Of a DNA stretch of 5,878 nt, positions 1 through 5,878 are shown in pieces; position 1 is the first letter of the stretch; each line of letters starts with the position of its first letter. Both the position numbers and the translations under genes were made by a program. This DNA is from Phycisphaerales bacterium. GTDB lineage: Bacteria; Planctomycetota; Phycisphaerae; Sedimentisphaerales; Anaerobacaceae. The stretch is from NCBI GenBank assembly GCA_011057845.1, contig DSDB01000395.1:1-5878 (forward strand), in the 5' to 3' direction. The notes under the pieces are model-generated. The model was not told where the DNA came from and ran no database searches. It saw nothing but the letters and a program-made list of their open reading frames with translations.

Positions 1-1742
<1,742 letters not shown>

Positions 1743-1750
1743 GCCGCCAA

Positions 1751-1754
1751 CCTC
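1751..1754 (-). promoter_or_regulatory. Ribosome binding site of lepA, overlapping the hemW stop
   Basis: GAGG on the minus strand, 8 nt before the TTG start of lepA. Its first two bases are the last two bases of the hemW TGA stop codon (1755-1753). It supports the unusual TTG start and suggests that ribosomes finishing hemW re-initiate on lepA. Confidence 0.65.
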
Positions 1755-2904
1755 ACAATGCCGCGAAATCGCACAATATCGAATCGGCCACGGGCAACGC
1801 CTGTCTGGATAGCCGCACGCCGGCCGCATCCACCTCCATCAGCCCCGCCCGTCGGTGCCGCTCGGCCGTAGCCCCGAAGACCTCGCCGAAATCCGCCCCC
1901 GTGCGGGTCGAGAACGCCGCTCGATCAATCCCCCGCCGCATCCGCAGACCCAGAACCGCCGTCTCACAGATACGCTGCCGTGCCTCAATCGGTTCACGCT
2001 CGGCGCAGATGTCGGCGCCGGCCTCGATGGCCTCAACGTAACGCCCAATGTCCGCCACGTTCGTCGTCCGCTGCCGGCGCCAATGGGATGCGGCCGATGG
2101 GCCGACCCCGATGAACGGCCGATTCTCCCAGTAGCCCAGATTGTGCTCACAGGCGTATCCGGGCCGCGCGAAGTTCGATATTTCGTATTGCTCAAACCCC
2201 ACCGAGGCCAGGTAGTCAATCGCCAGTTCATACATGGCCCTGTCCGCCTCCTCATCCATCGGCTCGACCTTCCCCGCTGAGACCGCCTCATGGAGCGGCG
2301 TTCCAGCTTCGATGCTCAGCGCATACGCCGAAATATGCTGCACACCAAGGCCCACCGCGACCCGTAACGACGTCTCCCACGACCTCTCTGTCGAGCCCGG
2401 GATGGCATAGATAAGGTCCACGCCGATGTTCTTGAACCCGGTTTCCTGCGCCAGGCGAACGGCTCGCGCCGTCTGCTCGATGCCGTGCCGCCGCCCCAAC
2501 ACCGCCAGTTCATCGGCCGCGAAAGACTGCACGCCGAACGACAGCCGATTCACGCCCTGCTGCCGCAGCATGGTCAACATTGCTGTATCGACCTGCCCCG
2601 GATTGCACTCGACAGTCCACTCCCCAGGCACTGACCCTGGAACCGCCACCGCATTCAGCAGCCGCCCCAGTCGCTCGGCCCCCAGACATGTCGGGCTGCC
2701 CCCGCCCACGTAGACCGTCCGCACGACTGTGCCCCTGTACCATCCCAGCTCGGCGACAATAGCCGAAACCACTCGATCCACGTCGTACCCACCGATGGGC
2801 TCCGAATAGAACCCGCAATAAGCGCACTTGCCTTCACAGAAAGGCACGTGAATGTACAGTCCCACCGAATCATCCGAAGAAGATGGCGCCGCCGTCGTAA
2901 GCAT
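1753..2904 (-). CDS. hemW: Heme chaperone HemW (HemN-like radical SAM protein)
   Basis: 383 residues, a normal length for HemW. The family was long annotated as oxygen-independent coproporphyrinogen III oxidase, but characterised HemW members bind heme and deliver it to membrane hemoproteins, and are not the oxidase. Visible motifs: radical SAM 4Fe-4S site HVPFCEGKCAYCGF (Cys23, 27, 30), SAM-binding GGGSPT (67-72), ECNPG (99-103), NRLSFGVQSF (119-128), DLIYAIPG (163-170), YEISNFARPG (240-249), HNLGYW (254-259, the HNxxYW motif kept in HemW proteins), GVGPSAASH (266-274), and a HemW-type C-terminal region from about 306. True HemN has a further Cys two residues after the third; here that position is Phe32, which favours HemW. 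The start is ATG 2904. A GTG at 2952 would extend the protein by 16 residues into glnN, but it lacks a ribosome site and adds no recognisable family sequence. It begins 5 bp after glnN and ends 10 bp before lepA. Confidence 0.95.
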   Translation of the reverse strand: MLTTAAPSSSDDSVGLYIHVPFCEGKCAYCGFYSEPIGGYDVDRVVSAIVAELGWYRGTVVRTVYVGGGSPTCLGAERLGRLLNAVAVPGSVPGEWTVECNPGQVDTAMLTMLRQQGVNRLSFGVQSFAADELAVLGRRHGIEQTARAVRLAQETGFKNIGVDLIYAIPGSTERSWETSLRVAVGLGVQHISAYALSIEAGTPLHEAVSAGKVEPMDEEADRAMYELAIDYLASVGFEQYEISNFARPGYACEHNLGYWENRPFIGVGPSAASHWRRQRTTNVADIGRYVEAIEAGADICAEREPIEARQRICETAVLGLRMRRGIDRAAFSTRTGADFGEVFGATAERHRRAGLMEVDAAGVRLSRQALPVADSILCDFAAL

Positions 2905-2909
2905 CCATA

Positions 2910-5018
<2,109 letters not shown>

Positions 5019-5021
5019 GGA

Positions 5022-5030
5022 CCTTCTCCT
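5022..5030 (-). promoter_or_regulatory. Strong ribosome binding site of glnN
   Basis: AGGAGAAGG on the minus strand; the AGGAG core ends 7 nt before ATG 5018. It decides the start of glnN at 5018 rather than at the upstream in-frame GTG (5177). Confidence 0.8.
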
Positions 5031-5045
5031 GCTTAAATGCTCTGT

Positions 5046-5051
5046 ATCATA
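5046..5051 (-). promoter_or_regulatory. Candidate -10 box of the glnN-hemW-lepA promoter
   Basis: TATGAT on the minus strand, one base from the sigma-70 consensus TATAAT. Transcription would start near 5039, giving a leader of about 21 nt that contains the glnN ribosome site. No good TTGACA-like -35 lies 16-18 bp upstream (the sequence there is GC-rich), so it would need an activator, or the match may be chance. Confidence 0.35.
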
Positions 5052-5057
5052 TCGCCT

Positions 5058-5078
5058 CGTCGGCCGGCCCTTCCGACG
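5058..5078. repeat. Inverted repeat over the -35 region of the glnN promoter
   Basis: CGTCGG (5058-5063) and CCGACG (5073-5078) form a perfect 6-bp inverted repeat with a 9-bp spacer. The palindrome GGCCGGCC (5062-5069) overlaps the left arm. It lies where the spacer and -35 of the candidate promoter would be, so it could be an operator. It would lie outside the transcript if the TATGAT box is used. In such GC-rich DNA a chance origin is possible. Confidence 0.35.
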
Positions 5079-5200
5079 GCCTGCCATGCCTTTGTCGTCG
5101 AACCGAACCAAAGGCGTAAACATACCCCCGGCGAAGGGAAAAAACAATCGAAATCCCCGCGCAGCAGCAGACCACACCCGACCCGCCGGATGCGGCCTGT

Positions 5201-5227
5201 CTGAGTAACTCGTTCAATGGCGCTCAG
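5201..5227. repeat. Nested inverted repeat downstream of the coiled-coil gene
   Basis: CTGAG (5201-5205) and CTCAG (5223-5227) are inverted copies 17 bp apart, and the left arm overlaps a 9-bp palindrome GAGTAACTC (5203-5211). No T-run follows on the minus strand, so it does not look like an intrinsic terminator. Function unknown; possibly chance. Confidence 0.25.
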
Positions 5228-5266
5228 CCGTCGCTGTTCGTGGGCCCTTGCCAAGCCCCGCGGACA

Positions 5267-5878
5267 TCACTGTGGCCGGTTCGCCTCGCGCGCATGGGCC
5301 ATCTCTTGCTGCAAACGCTCCATTTCCTCCCGCACCTGCCGGACCGTCGCTTCCATACCGGCCTGCAACTGCTGCACGCGGACCTGCATGTCCGTCTGCT
5401 GTTGCTCCAGCATCGCCGCCGTTACTCCGGGGTTCGCCTTCTGGCCGTCCGCTATTGCCGCAATCTGTGCCCGCGTCTGTTCAATCGACTGGACGAGCTG
5501 CGCCAGTTGCTCATTGTCGGCCGCGATGGCCTGCTCCAGTCGGGCCACGGCATCCCGCGCCGCACCGGCCGTTGCCGCCAATTGCTCCACGCGACCCGCA
5601 AGCGCCTGCGTTTGCACGTGCTGATCCTCCCGAATCGTCGCCACTGCCGCCGCCTGACCGGTCATCTGGTCCCGTATTCCCGCCTCGAATGTCGCCTGCG
5701 TGTCCGCTACGACCGCCACCTCGGCAGTCAGCTTCTCCGTCATGGCCCGCACATCACCCAACTCGGCCCGCAATTCCATCCGGCTGGAGTCCATCGCCGC
5801 CAACCGAGCCACGAGGCTCTTCTGATTGGATTCAACAAGCGCTCCCAATTTCGTCTGATGGTCCTGCATCGCCGCCAG
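5267..5878 (-). CDS. Coiled-coil protein of unknown function, C-terminal part
   Basis: I do not recognise this family. The frame is open from the window edge to TGA 5269-5267, giving 203 visible residues. An ATG at 5867-5869 could be read as a start, but the codons before it (Leu-Ala-Ala) stay open, and LAAM there recurs 25 residues later within the same coil pattern (LAAM at residues 23-26 counted from that Met). The gene therefore probably continues upstream. The sequence is almost wholly predicted helix, rich in Ala, Gln and Glu, with many Leu/Val/Ile/Met at heptad-like spacing. It has no Cys, Trp or Tyr and a single Phe. Motifs such as VADTQ, REDQ and IADGQ recur. Prolines occur only at NPG (146-148), which probably breaks the coil, and near the end (NRPQ). 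No membrane segment or enzymatic motif is visible in this part; any signal peptide or anchor would lie outside. The 248-bp gap to glnN suggests separate transcription. Confidence 0.8.
   Translation of the reverse strand: MAAMQDHQTKLGALVESNQKSLVARLAAMDSSRMELRAELGDVRAMTEKLTAEVAVVADTQATFEAGIRDQMTGQAAAVATIREDQHVQTQALAGRVEQLAATAGAARDAVARLEQAIAADNEQLAQLVQSIEQTRAQIAAIADGQKANPGVTAAMLEQQQTDMQVRVQQLQAGMEATVRQVREEMERLQQEMAHAREANRPQ

Larger units (their letters stand above)
5019..5266. other. Intergenic region upstream of glnN
   Basis: 248 bp between the coiled-coil gene and glnN, the only sizeable non-coding stretch in the window. Reading towards glnN it holds a nested inverted repeat (5227-5201), an AT-richer patch with a T6 run on the minus strand (5144-5139), an inverted repeat (5078-5058), a TATGAT box (5051-5046) and the glnN ribosome site. 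No clear intrinsic terminator for the upstream gene is visible: the T6 run is not directly preceded by a strong GC stem. Small open frames crossing it use TTG or GTG starts and have no recognisable product. Confidence 0.7.

Noticed and set aside
5139..5144. T6 run on the minus strand as an intrinsic terminator for the coiled-coil gene
   Set aside because: No strong GC-rich stem directly precedes it. The nearest hairpin-forming bases (around 5186-5201) are some 40 nt away and interrupted by mismatches.
5019..5177. 53-residue N-terminal extension of glnN from GTG 5177
   Set aside because: The added residues do not resemble GSIII N-termini. The extension would run through the candidate promoter and the strong AGGAG site placed correctly for ATG 5018.
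5033..5254. 73-codon minus-strand frame in the intergenic region
   Set aside because: It starts with TTG without a ribosome site, overlaps the glnN promoter region, and has no recognisable features.
5228..5260. TTGGCA-like sequence on the minus strand as a sigma-54 -24 element for glnN
   Set aside because: The TTGGCA match is not followed at the required spacing by a TTGCW -12 element, and it lies over 200 bp from glnN.

Overview
The window is a GC-rich (by eye about 60% or more) piece of bacterial chromosome in which every credible gene lies on the minus strand. Read in the direction of transcription (right to left) it holds: the C-terminal part of an alanine/glutamine-rich coiled-coil protein of unknown function (5878 to 5267, open at the window edge); a 248-bp intergenic region with a candidate promoter; a complete type III glutamine synthetase gene, glnN (5018 to 2910); a complete hemW, encoding a radical-SAM-fold heme chaperone (2904 to 1753); and lepA, encoding elongation factor 4 (1742 to 1, lacking only about the last 20 residues). 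Together these genes fill nearly the whole window. There are no RNA genes, mobile elements or CRISPR arrays that I can support.

glnN, hemW and lepA form one tight block. The glnN-hemW gap is 5 bp and the hemW-lepA gap is 10 bp, and at both junctions the stop codon of the upstream gene lies inside the ribosome binding site of the next. That is the layout of a co-transcribed and probably translationally coupled operon. The candidate promoter just upstream of glnN (TATGAT at 5051-5046, about 20 nt leader, strong AGGAG site) would serve all three. Functionally they are housekeeping genes from different processes: ammonium assimilation, heme trafficking and translation. hemW and lepA are common neighbours in bacteria (in Bacillus subtilis lepA comes first and hemW follows). 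Here the order is reversed and a nitrogen-assimilation enzyme heads the unit.

The organism cannot be fixed from this window. The GSIII enzyme, high GC, non-ATG start for lepA and long Ala/Gln coiled-coil protein are compatible with a planctomycete-like or other environmental Gram-negative lineage, but this is only a tentative inference. I see no previously undescribed system. The points most worth a second look are the operon composition, the stop/ribosome-site overlaps, the TTG start of lepA, the inverted repeat over the glnN promoter, and the unidentified coiled-coil protein.
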